Assembly (NCBI RefSeq): GCF_000001735.4
Contig: NC_003076.8
Coordinates: 23,439,835-23,503,834, forward strand
Length of the DNA: 64,000 nucleotides
Source: Arabidopsis thaliana
Taxonomy: Eukaryota > Streptophyta > Magnoliopsida > Brassicales > Brassicaceae
Reading direction: 5' to 3'
In this document: positions 34,164 through 45,750 of the stretch, in pieces
How the letters are laid out: the number at the start of each line of letters is the position of its first letter
How positions within the stretch are numbered: the stretch's first letter is position 1
The notes under the pieces: generated by a model
What the model was told of the DNA's origin: nothing
Databases searched by the model: none
The model's input: the letters and a program-made list of their open reading frames with translations, nothing else
Position numbers and translations under genes: made by a program

Positions 34164-37100
34164 TCACCCCAAATCCAGAGGAATCAACAATCCGTGTGAT
34201 TGTCGGGAAGAGAGATTGTGTGAATGAAGAAGAAGATGAGAGCCTTTGCGGCTGTGTGAAAAGAAAGGAGAGAAAGAGAGCGGAAGCTGCAACGCACTAT
34301 TAAACCCTAGCTAAAGACCCAGCCACTTATTTTATTTTATTTTATAAATTTTGCATTTGATAGAGACAGGAGTTTCTGTTTCTGTTTTCTGTTACGGTGG
34401 TCTATACCGCGCCTGATTATTAACCCGGGGAATGAAACAGTACTTATTATTTATAGCCTTAAACCCTAATTTAAAGGAGGTTGAACTTGGAATAATATAA
34501 AAACCAATTCTAGGCCTAATCAATGTATAAGCTATAAATTTAGAACTATTCTAAAGCTTTTAAAATATAAAAATTAATGAATTAAATCCAAATAAAAGCT
34601 TCAAAATGTTGATATTGGTTCTTCACATTTTTTTTTTATATTTTGTTTAACTTATTTTAAATAATATTACCATAAAACTAACTCAGTATTGAATTATAAA
34701 TGGAATTAAAAATCAATAGATATTCAATTTTTATTTTTCTGGTAGGAATAGATATTCAAATTTAACCTAATGGGAAAGAAATTCAAAAATAATATTGTTA
34801 ATTTTTAAATTCAGTCAAATTTAATTGAATCCCTTCCTTCCATAATCCCCTAAACCCCTGAATTCTGTTCACTAATAGGCCTAATTAAAAAGCCCATTTA
34901 TATGAGTTTGACGATTTGTTAGGAAGTTTGGAACTAAAAGGAGAAACTGGATTGGGCTTATTTCGATGAGTAAACCCGGAGCTTTTGAGGCCATATATAA
35001 TAAACCCACACTAGTTGCAAACTGGTGCTGACTATTATTAATCTATGTAAAAGTTTCAATTTAAATAATTTTTTATATTGGAAAAAAAAAGCAATTAGTA
35101 AAGAAATAGATTTACTGCAGAAATCTTAAATCTTTTTAAAAAAATATGAAATTATGAATCAACTTTTTAATTTAGAGCAAGAGAAAGGAAAACAAAAGTT
35201 TAGTGGAAAAAGAAAAAGTAGAGGAATTGCATGGGGGGAGAGAAAAATTATAAAACTAAAAACAATAGCAGACAGCTATTGTAATTGGTAAACATGTGTA
35301 GTAGTAAAAGGATCCCGAGTCGGTGAAGACTCCAAAGTACGTTTGTATATTTATATATTTCAGAGTAGTGAATTGGAGGAAATCAATATCTATCTAATCC
35401 CCATAAGATACACCCATTATTGAAACCATGGCCCATTCATATATTTACTTATTTGTTTCTGTGTGACCGTTATTACTTATTTGTCTCATTCTTAAATTAG
35501 TGAATGATTAAAAAAAGATTGTGTGTGTGGATGGGTCATCAACTCATCATGGGTTTAGGTAAATGTTACTCACAAGTCACAATTAACAACTTTTTTTTTA
35601 TAAAAGAAAAACAAATATGTTCGTTGCCACGGTAGTTTGGCTCACTCCAAATTTAATAACGTATTGTATTCGCAAAAGAAGATATACTAGGAGAAAGCAA
35701 AATGTGTTTTGTAGTATTAAAAAAGAGTCTATAAAGAGAGAGAGAGAGAATGTGCATGAAAATAAGAAAGACAGAGAGAGGGGAGGAAAACAAAGAAGCA
35801 GGTGCATAGGGAGAAGTGCCATGAGTCACGTGCCCTCTTACTCGACCACGTGCCGTCGAAGCAATCCCAATCCAACTCCGATTCGTGTTCCAATTTTTCA
35901 TTGGGGTCTAAACTTGATTAGTGTACTACTATGTAATTAATTAGTGTGGTTACTAATTAGACACGCACACAGACGCAATTGCAAATTCACATTTAGATTA
36001 AGGAGACCAGGATCCGTTATAGCTGTTAATTAGGTAGGGTAGTTTATCCAATACACCAAGCATGCATTTAACGTTAATTGAGTGTTTGCTAGTACAATCC
36101 ATGCTTGATAGTATAAATGTATTGATATTCATATATTACAAATTAAAATATGTATGCTTGTACTATCTATATAAAGTTACGGATTGTGACTTTTTCTTTT
36201 GGTGTAAAACCGATTTATTATCACTGTTTTCTGCCACAAAAAGCTGTCGGTGGCACTCACTTCACTAATCCAGTGACAGTAAATTTTTATAAAATAAGAT
36301 TATCTAAATTAAAGTTAAAATAATAACAATAACACGTTAAATACTTAAATTAGATCCATTTGTTCATTCTCATCTCAAACACTCGACCTTTTATAAAGGA
36401 AAATTTAGTTTCACTCTCTCCGACTCCTTCCAAAATGATTTACTTTTTAATATCCAAACTCATCTAAATTTGGGTCTATATATGGCTCCGTATAGATATA
36501 TTCTAATATTGCATTTAACTGACGTAGACAATATTCAATGCCATAAATTTTCCTCTTGGTTAGTTGGTGAAAAAAGTCAAAACCGAACTAATCCAACAAA
36601 TATTCGTTAAATTTTAGCTAGTTTGGTGATGAAGTAAAGTCTTTAACATATTCTTACTTTTGTAAAAAAAAAAAGTTATATTGATATTTGATCAAAGTAT
36701 GAGTATTTACATGAACCATGTGAATACGTATATAACCATTCACTTAAATCTCGTGAGGTACTTGAAGAACAAAAATAATAGTGGAAGAGGACGCAATTCA
36801 ATTGTTAAACACGGCACATGTTGATTGATAGATAACGTAAACTTTATTTCATAAAGTAAAAAACAAGAAGTAATCAAAATTAATTAACTTCAAATAAAAA
36901 AAGAAAAGTAAAAAAGTAGAGAGATTGTGATCATAAACCTTGATGATTATGTTTAAGTAAGCATCTTTGCAGTGCAACCACATGCAAAGGCTTTAGGTTA
37001 ATTTTAAAAGCAGTAGCCAATTATCCAATTTGGTGATCTATAGCTAGTCTCAATCTTCATGAGACAAACATAGGTCCCCCTCCTCTGTCTGATCTAACAA

Positions 37101-37263
37101 CCCAACTCCAAATTCTGCTTTATCAGAAATTATATGAAATCAATTACCTTTTGGTGCCCAACAACCTCCATTTTCCTTCAGCTTCAAGGCTCATCATCAT
37201 TACTACTTTCAAATTCACAGCTCGATTACTAGTACGACATAGACATAGACATAAAGACAGAGA
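34164..37263. other. 3.1 kb AT-rich gene-free block between UBP23 and RTNLB17
   Basis: Largest gene-free stretch in the window. Left edge: UBP23 leader and promoter with telo-boxes AAACCCTAG (34302-34310) and AAACCCTAA (34461-34469). Middle: strongly AT-rich, no terminal repeats or transposon-like frames recognised. A GA tract lies at about 35731-35745. Two CACGTG G-boxes lie at 35827-35832 and 35847-35852. Right edge: RTNLB17 leader. ORFs in this block are short and have AT-driven composition. Confidence 0.55.
35827..35852. promoter_or_regulatory. Pair of G-boxes 20 bp apart
   Basis: CACGTG at 35827-35832 (within GTCACGTGCC) and at 35847-35852 (within ACCACGTGCC), the same spacing of two helical turns. 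They lie about 1.4 kb from RTNLB17 and 1.7 kb from UBP23, just downstream of a purine tract. They could belong to an unannotated transcript or a distal enhancer; that is inference. Confidence 0.5.
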
Positions 37264-39662
37264 ATGGACCCAAGTAGTATCAACAGCAGCAGAAGAAAGA
37301 GAATTGGAGGAGCCGTTGTTGCTGCAGGTTCTGTTTGGGAAACGAGAATGCAGAGCGATGATGAAGTTTGTAATAACGCCATTGTTCTTCATGTTACAAA
37401 CGAAGACAAGACTTCTTCTACTAAGCAAATGACTTTAAAGGATGAAACTTTATTAGGTGTTAATGGAAAGAGACGGACTTGGAAGTCTAGAGCGTCCGAT
37501 GTGAAGAACCCATCAACGCTTGAGATTGTTCGAGCCAATTCTCTGAAGGTGACGAAGCCGAGATCAATTGGTACTCCTCCGATGACGCCGAGGAGATCGT
37601 TGTCTAGTAGTGATTCTAATGATAAGAGTCCGAGTGTGTCGGTGGTGGCGAAGAAGGCAAGATCTGAATCTGTAGAGGGGATTGAGAAGAAGACTACTCC
37701 GGGTCGAGTTAAGAAGATCCGATCGGAGGTCTGCACGACGATCGTTAAAGCCGGTGAATTTGATTCAGTTGCGTTGAGGAAAGTGAATTCGTTGCCATCT
37801 CCAAATTCTGAGAAATCTGATACGAAAACAGAGCAAGAAGTGACTATCATTGAGAATTCGAAGATCCCAGAAGAAGTCAAGGAGTTTGGTGTTTGTCAGG
37901 AGATGATCGTATCTGCTAAATCAAACGAAAATGAGCAGATTGACAATGGCGACCAGGAGATTGGTGATCAAGATGATTATGAAGAAGATGGAGATGAGGA
38001 GGAGGAAAGAGAAGTGGAGAAGAAGAGTGTTGATGTGAAGGAGATAAATGTAGCCAAGGAAAACAGAGTTGGTGGTGTTGAGATTAAAAAGTTTAGTCAA
38101 TTTCAAAACAGAACATCTCCATCTCCGTCGTCCGTTCGTAAAATTTCGCCTCCGGTGATCAAAAGGGCAACTTCTGTTTACTCGGCCCCACCAAATTCTA
38201 CTTCAAGCACAGGTTGTTTAATCCGAATTTCAGTGCTTTGTTTCATCGACCGCTATTTGCTTACTGAATTCTGATGAATCCTCTGTTTTTCACGACTGTT
38301 TCCAGATAGATTTGCAGAGCAAGAAGACAACTTTACTCATTCACAGAGTAAATTGCAGAGTCTGGGTGAGTTTCTTAACAGTTTACTGTGCATAATTCCA
38401 TCTACAAATTTTTTTACTATGAAAAGTCTAAAGTATGTTAAATAATGAAATGAAATCTGGACAGTGGATCTGGTGATGTGGAGGGATGTATCAAGGTCGA
38501 CGCTTGTGTTTGGCTTCGGAACATTCCTCATCATCTCTTCTTCCTACGCCAATGATCTCAATTTCAGGTTCTTTAGTTCTTTTCAATTGATCAAGGAGAA
38601 TCTACACACAAGTTAGTTAAGTAGTATGGAACTAAAATGTGATGAAAATGTACAGCTTCATATCGGTGGTAGCGTACATGGGACTCATCTATCTCGGTCT
38701 CATGTTCGTATTAAAATCACTGATCCACAGGTTTGATACATAGACCTATTTCTCTCTCTCTATCTTTGCATGTTGTTTTTGTGATTGGGTTTAATAGGCA
38801 TGTAATAATGGACGCAGGGGAATGGTGGAGGAGGAGAGACATAAAGTGGTTGGAGTTAGAGAGGAAGATGTCAAGAGGATGCTCAGACTCATAATGCCTT
38901 ATCTCAACGAGTCTCTGCATCAACTCAGAGCTCTCTTCTCCGGTGATCCATCAACCACTCTCAAGGTAAGTCTTTTTCTTCTCACTTTCTCTCCTTCGTT
39001 TCCTCTTTCTCCCTTGACCTTAATAAAGAAGAGATGATGTTTTGCAGATGGGAGTAGTGTTGTTTGTCTTGGCCAGGTGTGGCTCTTCTATCACTCTTTG
39101 GAACCTCGCCAAATTTGGTACCTCTAGACTTCAAGATTTCTTGTTTTAAGAAGTGGTGTATGTAGATTTCTGACTTGCGAGTGTTTTGTCCTCGTGAGAA
39201 CAGGCTTTTTGGGAGCATTTACAATACCTAAAATCTTCATATCATACTCAACACACTTCTCTGCATACGGTAACTAAAAACTCCTTCAATATCTTTCAGT
39301 TACATCTTCTATGAAACAGTTTTTAATCAAACAAAGTTGTGTACAATTCAGGAAATTTCTGGATGAGGAGATTCAGGGACGCATGGGAATCTTGCAATCA
39401 CAAAAAGGCAGTGGCTTTGGCACTTTTCACCTTAGTTTGGAACCTCTCCTCAGTCACTGCCCGTGTTTGGGCAGCATTCATGTTACTCGTCGCCTTCAGA
39501 TATTATCAACATAAGATGATTTGGACAACTGATCAAGCTGATGATGATGAGGATGACAATGAAGAAGAAGAAGCAGAAGAAGAAAAAGAACAAGTCCCTC
39601 CTAAACACAAAAGGGCTCCTCCTCATATGATGATGCCTAATAAACTCAAGAAAATTTCTTAA
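37264..39662 (+). CDS. RTNLB17: Reticulon-like protein with long acidic N-terminus (RTNLB17)
   Basis: ER membrane-shaping reticulon. Frame-consistent exons 37264-38212, 38306-38365, 38465-38567, 38656-38730, 38818-38965, 39048-39117, 39204-39269, 39352-39662; 593 residues. Exon 1 alone codes about 316 residues of disordered Ser/Lys-rich and acidic sequence (EEDGDEEEEREVEKK), unusual for a plant reticulon, whose N-termini are mostly short. The reticulon homology domain starts near residue 335 (VDLVMWRDVSRSTLVFGFG). It contains two pairs of hydrophobic segments (FISVVAYMGLIYLGLMFVL; MGVVLFVLARCGSSITLWNL; KAVALALFTLVWNLSSVTA). The C-terminus is acidic, then ends in Lys-rich NKLKKIS. The start is the first ATG in the long exon. 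Symbol from locus order. Confidence 0.9.
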
Positions 39663-40231
39663 ATATACTAATTGTTTTTCCTCCATATATAAACAACATT
39701 TACTATGTAATCTCTTTAGTTTTTAGTTACTTCTCTATACAAAGCTTACAGTTTATAATGTGAATCTGATCTTCTAAGTTCAATTAACTTATGCCAACAA
39801 TCTAAAACTCACACACTTGAAATATTTATCCATTCTTCTTAAACTTAGTTAGACTTGAACCCAAAAACAAACAATCTTAATTAGGCTTCTAACGGGCTTT
39901 AAGCGGGCCTTATTACATAAACTATTCAGCTTTCGTGAAATAACAAATCGGACAGAAGTTGAAAGCTTTACTTCTTCACTTTTACGGTTGCTCACCGTCG
40001 TGACATCTCCACTCTTTTCCTTTCAAAATCCAAAATCACGATTTGATTTTCTCTCGCCTCCGACGAACAAGTTTAAGGTACCACTCCATGTTTCTCTGCG
40101 ATTTCAATTCGAACTCCATGTGACCTTTTCTCTGTCTGTGTTTAATTTAGGGTTTACTCAATTCGTGACTTTCATTTGCGTTGAAAAATTTATCTGATTT
40201 TGCTTTGTTGTGACTTGTGAGTGGTTTTCAG
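39663..40231. other. RTNLB17 3' UTR, CPL4 promoter and spliced CPL4 leader
   Basis: Includes GGGCC-type elements near 39890-39910 and a probable 5' UTR intron of CPL4 from 40078 (AAG/GTACCA) to 40231 (TTTTCAG), placing the splice junction directly before the ATG at 40232. No other gene seen. Confidence 0.55.
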
Positions 40232-42090
40232 ATGAGCGTAGCAAGTGATTCTCCAGTTCATTCATCAAGTAGTAGTGACGATCTTGCTGCATTCCTTGAT
40301 GCTGAATTAGACTCTGCATCAGATGCTTCGTCTGGACCCAGCGAAGAAGAAGAAGCTGAGGATGATGTAGAATCTGGGTAAACTCAACTCTCATATGTCA
40401 TGCATTCTCTCTAATTGAATCTTCGAACTCTCTACTGGTATTTACAGTGTGTATATTTTCTCAAACCATGTTTCTCAATCTTTTAGGTTAAAGAGACAAA
40501 AGTTGGAGCATTTAGAGGGTGAAGCTCTCTTTATTGATTCAGTCTTATTTTTCTGTCTTTCGTTTGTTCGATTGTATTGAATTTTGAACCTTATGCTTGC
40601 AGAAGCATCCTCAAGCAAAGGCGAATGCGAGCATCCAGGATCATTTGGGAATATGTGCTTTGTATGTGGACAAAAACTGGAAGAAACTGGTGTTTCATTT
40701 AGATACATACACAAGGTATCGATTTCAGAATAGCTTCTCTTAAATCAAATCTTAGTTTTTATTTAATGAGCTTTGGGAAATCTGTTTTCTTAGGAAATGA
40801 GGCTCAATGAAGATGAAATCTCCCGGTTGCGTGATTCAGATTCGAGATTCTTGCAACGCCAGCGGAAGTTGTATTTAGTTCTCGATCTAGACCACACACT
40901 GCTAAATACAACCATACTGAGGGACCTAAAACCAGAGGAGGAATACTTGAAAAGTCATACTCATTCTCTTCAAGGTGATACATTCAGCTACATTGTTTTG
41001 CTTCTTTTTCAAATGTGATCTTTGTGCATGGAACTTCAGTCTAGTATTTGTCTTTTTTTTTGTTCCATCTAGATGGTTGCAATGTTTCCGGAGGCAGTCT
41101 TTTCCTACTGGAATTTATGCAAATGATGACCAAACTGAGGCCGTTTGTTCACTCATTTCTAAAAGAAGCTAGTGAGATGTTTGTGATGTACATATACACA
41201 ATGGGAGATAGGAATTATGCACGACAGATGGCCAAGCTGCTGGACCCCAAAGGAGAGTACTTTGGTGATCGGGTCATTTCTCGGGATGACGGCACAGTGA
41301 GACATGAAAAGAGTCTAGATGTGGTGCTTGGACAAGAAAGTGCTGTTCTGATTCTTGACGATACAGAGAATGTAAGTATGATTTGTAATTTGTCAATGTT
41401 TCATGTAACTTTTAATCATGATATTGAGTTGTGCTGATGATACTTGGTTTGATGCTCAGGCGTGGCCAAAGCACAAGGACAATTTGATTGTGATAGAGAG
41501 ATATCACTTTTTTTCTTCGAGCTGCAGGCAGTTTGATCACAGATACAAGTCTCTATCGGAGTTGAAGAGTGATGAGAGTGAACCAGATGGGGCACTTGCA
41601 ACTGTCCTGAAAGTCCTAAAACAAGCGCATGCTCTATTCTTTGAGGTATGCACTCACTGGATCTAAATAAAACTTATCTCTTGTCTTGTTGGAGTTTGTT
41701 GATTATATTATTCGTTTGTTTCAGAATGTGGATGAAGGCATATCAAACAGAGATGTTAGGTTAATGCTGAAACAAGTGCGTAAAGAGATACTTAAAGGAT
41801 GTAAAATAGTGTTCAGTCGGGTGTTCCCAACCAAGGCAAAGCCAGAAGATCACCCCCTGTGGAAAATGGCTGAGGAACTGGGAGCCACCTGCGCAACGGA
41901 AGTGGATGCATCAGTGACACACGTTGTGGCAATGGATGTGGGAACAGAGAAGGCTCGTTGGGCCGTTAGAGAGAAGAAGTATGTGGTTCATAGAGGATGG
42001 ATAGATGCAGCTAATTACCTTTGGATGAAACAGCCAGAAGAGAACTTCGGTTTAGAGCAGCTCAAGAAGCAATTGACCGAAGAAGAGTGA
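40232..42090 (+). CDS. CPL4: RNA polymerase II CTD phosphatase-like 4
   Basis: FCP1/SCP-type phosphatase that dephosphorylates the Pol II C-terminal domain in the nucleus. Exons 40232-40377, 40487-40518, 40603-40715, 40794-40974, 41073-41371, 41460-41645, 41725-42090; 440 residues, the length I remember. The acidic Ser-rich N-terminus ends in a Cys-containing stretch (CEHPGSFGNMCFVCG). The FCP homology domain carries the DxDxT nucleophile motif in LVLDLDHTLLNT at about residues 126-134, and later the acidic ILDDTENAW. A BRCT domain occupies the C-terminal ~100 residues (GCKIVFSRVFP to VVHRGWIDAANYLW), which in FCP1 helps bind the phosphorylated CTD. The ATG follows the splice acceptor of a leader intron. 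Confidence 0.95.
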
Positions 42091-42399
42091 TTTATGTAAC
42101 AACAATGAGAAAGAAGAGATAGCTTTTTTTTGTTGGATATTAATTATGAATCTATGTCTAAAGTAAAGTTTTGTAATGTACATTACATTGTATCTCTGAT
42201 ATTTAAACAAGGTACTAATTTTTGGTTGATCTCCTTAATTATTTTGTTTCGTCTATGCTTATTTGCGAAGGTCTGTAATCTACCGACAACTTTTTTGGGC
42301 CGGGCCTAAATGGGCCGTATATTTATGTCCCTCATCTACTTTCATTTGTTTTGTTTGGTGTTTGTTTCTGGTTTCTGATTCCGTCTTCTTCGCTTAGAC
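42091..42399. promoter_or_regulatory. Promoter of the COA6-like gene with two TGGGCC elements
   Basis: TGGGCC at 42296-42301 and 42311-42316, about 85-105 bases before the ATG at 42400. The left part is CPL4 3' UTR. Site II pairs are known for genes of mitochondrial respiratory-chain components in Arabidopsis. Confidence 0.6.
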
Positions 42400-42923
42400 A
42401 TGGCTCTCGATACTTATGCGTCGTCGAACCCTAATGATGTTCATGAGGATGTTCTTCTTAAAGCTAGAGATGCTTGTTACAAGGTCCGTCTTTCTCTCTT
42501 CTCATTTTCGTTGTTGTGATACTGATTTGTGTGATTTAGGTTAAATTGTAAGTGATCATTAATTGGTGCAGGCCAGAGATGCTTTTTACGCTTGTCTAGA
42601 AAAGGAATCTGGTAAAAAACCAACTGAAATCGCCACCGTGGGTCTTCTCTATCCTAAGGAGTGTAGCAATTCTAGAACCCAATTCGTCAACAACTGTCGG
42701 TCCTCTTGGGTACTCTCTTCTTTCAATTAGTTTTGCAAATTGCAATCTTTATATGATTTGTTTGGGAATTAATGGAAGAAATGAAAAATTGTAGGTGAAA
42801 CATTTCGATAGAGAGTACTGTAGGAACAAGAGAGTTCAAAGGCTGTTGGATGATGGAGATGAGAGGAAAGGTCCAATGTCACTTCCTCAGCCTTACACTT
42901 TCAAGCCTTCTCCTTCCACTTAG
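42400..42923 (+). CDS. COA6-like cytochrome c oxidase assembly factor (COX6B family)
   Basis: Small twin-Cys protein of the mitochondrial intermembrane space. Exons 42400-42483, 42572-42709, 42795-42923; 116 residues. The pair CYKARDAFYAC is CX9C and CSNSRTQFVNNC is CX10C. The CX9C-CX10C combination, followed by WVKHFDREY, marks COA6 rather than the structural subunit COX6B (CX9C-CX10C within a different frame). COA6 helps copper delivery to COX2 (known in yeast and human). There is no N-terminal presequence, as expected for substrates of the MIA disulfide relay. Often described generically as cytochrome c oxidase subunit VIb family. Confidence 0.88.
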
Positions 42924-43835
42924 AAGATTCCTTCCTTTCTGGTATCTTATTAACTCTTACTCAATATGTCCTTATTTGACTTCAACCTTAGATTCTTTAA
43001 TTTGTCTTATGTTTGCATATCCCTCTAGTGTTCTGTGTTTTCATCATTGCTCTTATGATCAAGCTTTTTTACCTTGATCACATCAAATTCGTCCTCATTC
43101 AGGGTAGGTTTTTGTTTGTCTTTGTCAGGTGTTGAGGAAGATTACAATGGCCAAATACTGTTCCTGAATCATTTTCTTTGCCTAGTTTTTTAGATCTTTA
43201 TTTGTGTTGTAAGCCTTTGAACATGGGAATAAAGTGCCACATTTCAAGAACCTGATTATTTGCCTTTATGTCTATTACCCAAAACTTTTGTTGATCAAGT
43301 AACAATATTCTAATTATACAGATGTGTGTATAGAACCTGATTGTTTGAATGAGCTACTGAAGCAGTGAGTTATAGACAAAAGGGAAGTTAGGAGGGTATG
43401 AGTGTTTTCTTCTGCCTCTATTGGCCAGGGGTCTTATTAGCAGTTTTGGTATCCGATAACCGAAAATAGCCGGGCCGGTTCAAGACTTTGGGCCTATCTC
43501 TATAATAATTACGAGAAAGTTGAAGGTTCAACATGAATATTATACTGTTTCCACGAACCACGATTGTGCAAACAAATATGTTAAGGCACCACGCACTAGT
43601 AACGTAACACGTTGACACAAAGTGATTTGGGAAGGTAGTGGGACGCATGTCTCTAAATTTCCGGTCCCACCACCCATGACCCAACACACGTATACGAATG
43701 TTCATCTCTTGTCGGTTTTGTTCTTTGTTGCAACTGTTTTATATTATTGTTGCTTAGCAGAGAAAATAGTAAAAAGATAGGGAGATTAGCGTTTGACTTA
43801 AACTGAGAAAACGAAACACATGAGTATTCTATGGT
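42924..43835. other. Convergent spacer, COA6-like gene and LRL3
   Basis: 3' UTRs of both genes. The COA6-like leader and tail are T-rich to about 43230. The stretch 43450-43490 (GATAACCGAAA, GCCGGGCCGG) has a patchy repeat-like look but no boundaries. No gene seen. Confidence 0.5.
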
Positions 43836-45055
43836 TCAGGCCTTGGAAGCAGATACATCATCCATAGTAGACGAGGCTTCAGGTGCAGCAACTGCAGTTG
43901 CTGTTACATTTGAATCCTCTGCTGCTACAGCACTGGAGATGGGGTTAAAGAGGGATCCACGAGAGTGAGTAGTTGATGATGATATCGCGGTTGCGAGAGA
44001 TATTGGCATTAAGCAAAGCCCCTTCCCTTGAAGGTATTGCATTGCTGATCCCATGTCTTCCTCCATCAGTTTCGCCACTCTTTGTTCTGTTGACCTTAGG
44101 CTCTCATTGGACGATCCTGTAGCGTTTCCATTCCCATTTAAGCCATTGCACGGTGCAGTGAGGGCATTGAGCCGTCCTCCTGCCTACATTACCAAAAACC
44201 ATGACGATTGATGATGATTGGTGATGCCACTATACATATGTTGAAAGCCATAAGGGACTAAGAAACTGACCTCTGCGGAGAGACCATTGAGGCGTGGACC
44301 AACTGATCCTGCACCTCCCAATCTGCTCATGCTTAGTACTTTGACTTGAAGCTGAAGGAACCTAACATACTCGATGATCTCGTCCAACATTGATGCCTTA
44401 TCCGTCTGCATCTCACCATCAACCAATTCGGTTATTATGCAAATCCAAACAAGATTCATAAATTAGGAAAGTAGTGAATACCTTGTTGGTGTTGGGAACC
44501 AGTTCTTGGAGAGACTTCATACGCTCTGCGATGCGTTCCCTTCTAAGCTGTACAAAACCATACAATCAGAAACACAAGATAAGAGAAGAAGGATATGGAG
44601 GAAGTGAACAATGAGATACCCTCTCAGCGATACTGTGAGGATCGGTGGCTTGGCCTCTCCTGGCTCGAACTCTTGGCTTTTGACGAACAACAGGTGCGCT
44701 CGTGGTCGACACTGTACCTTGTGGCTGTAACCCTTCTTGGCTACCCATTGTTGGACCTCCTGACTCCTGCATTGACAAACAACAACAACAACACAGAAAA
44801 GGATCAGAAACATTCTTAGTTTTGGTGAGTTATGATGTAAGATAATAGTTTTGGTACCTGAGGATGATGGAACTGGTCGGGGAAGGGGGCGTCGACGGCT
44901 AGAGCGTGGAAAAGAGATTGTGGCGGAGGAGGAGGAGGAGGAAGAGATGGATCCCAACAAGGAGGGAGAGAGGAGAGCATTGACATGGAATCAAGGAAGA
45001 AGTCATTGTTTTGGTTTATGAATTCTCCTTTTCCTTCTCCATTTCCATTTTCCAT
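43836..45055 (-). CDS. LRL3: bHLH transcription factor LRL3 (bHLH82)
   Basis: LOTUS JAPONICUS ROOTHAIRLESS1-LIKE 3; bHLH factors of this clade act late in root-hair development below RHD6/RSL genes (known). Exons 45055-44858, 44766-44620, 44547-44482, 44405-44271, 44183-43836; 297 residues. The N-terminus is acidic/Asn-rich, then a Pro run ([15 protein letters not shown]). The basic region is [20 protein letters not shown] with the DNA-contacting H-E-R. Helix-loop-helix runs through [20 protein letters not shown] to [15 protein letters not shown]. The Ala/Ser-rich C-terminus may be regulatory. The start is the first true ATG ([10 protein letters not shown]); the upstream frame opens only with TTG. 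Confidence 0.95.
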
Positions 45056-45750
45056 CTCTTCTTCTCTTCTTCTGGTTTCTTCCTCTGTTCCCTCCCCTGT
45101 TTTTATTCTTTTCAAAAAAATTTGATTTCTATTTTTTTAATTTACTGGCCGTTTCATTTGTTCTTTCATTACTCCCATAAATATTTTAGAATATTAAGTA
45201 TCTCGAATCTTTCACATATTATCTCACAAAAGTCGTACGTCGCCGGCCTCTTTGTATAATTGTTTTTGTTCTTAAAATTATCCTAAAATCTAATTCTCTA
45301 ATTAATCGAATCTGTATACAATCCATTTTTACATTTTTCTTTAATTTATTTACTGAATTTTTTAATTTTCATATTTTATAAAACATTTTGTCCTTTCGAA
45401 TGATTAAAATGTTTCCAATTTGAATTTAATCATATTTTACAAATTGTTTTATGCAAATTCAAAAACAAAAACATTAAAAAAAAAATTATAGCTCAATTAT
45501 TCCACTACATTGTATTTGAGAGAAAACAGCCCAAAGTAAATGAAAGGCCCAAACCCACAGAGAAATTATAAAGCTCAAAGCCCAAATTTAAAGTGGTCCA
45601 CTTGATTTATAAGTCGGTCCAGCTAATATATAACACACAAACTTTACTTTGGTTACCTTTTTTTTCAAACCTCTCTCCTCGACCCTTTAATTTCTAATCA
45701 CCGACCAAAATTGATCGGAAACCTAGAGCTCTTCGTATTGCTCCGCCACC
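45056..45750. promoter_or_regulatory. Divergent LRL3/RTF2 promoter region
   Basis: AT-rich core. The RTF2-proximal part has GCCCA at 45529-45533, GGCCCA at 45546-45551 and GCCCA at 45580-45584, site II-like elements about 165-220 bases before the RTF2 ATG. The LRL3-proximal part is pyrimidine-rich. No other gene seen. Confidence 0.5.

Noticed and set aside
35617-35940. Overlapping ORFs on both strands in the 3.1 kb gene-free block
   Set aside because: Driven by the GA/CT tract and AT-rich flanks; neither strand has a recognisable protein pattern.
37389-37880. 163-codon antisense ORF opposite RTNLB17 exon 1
   Set aside because: Shadow of a long Ser/Lys/Glu-rich exon; no start context, splice sites or known domain.
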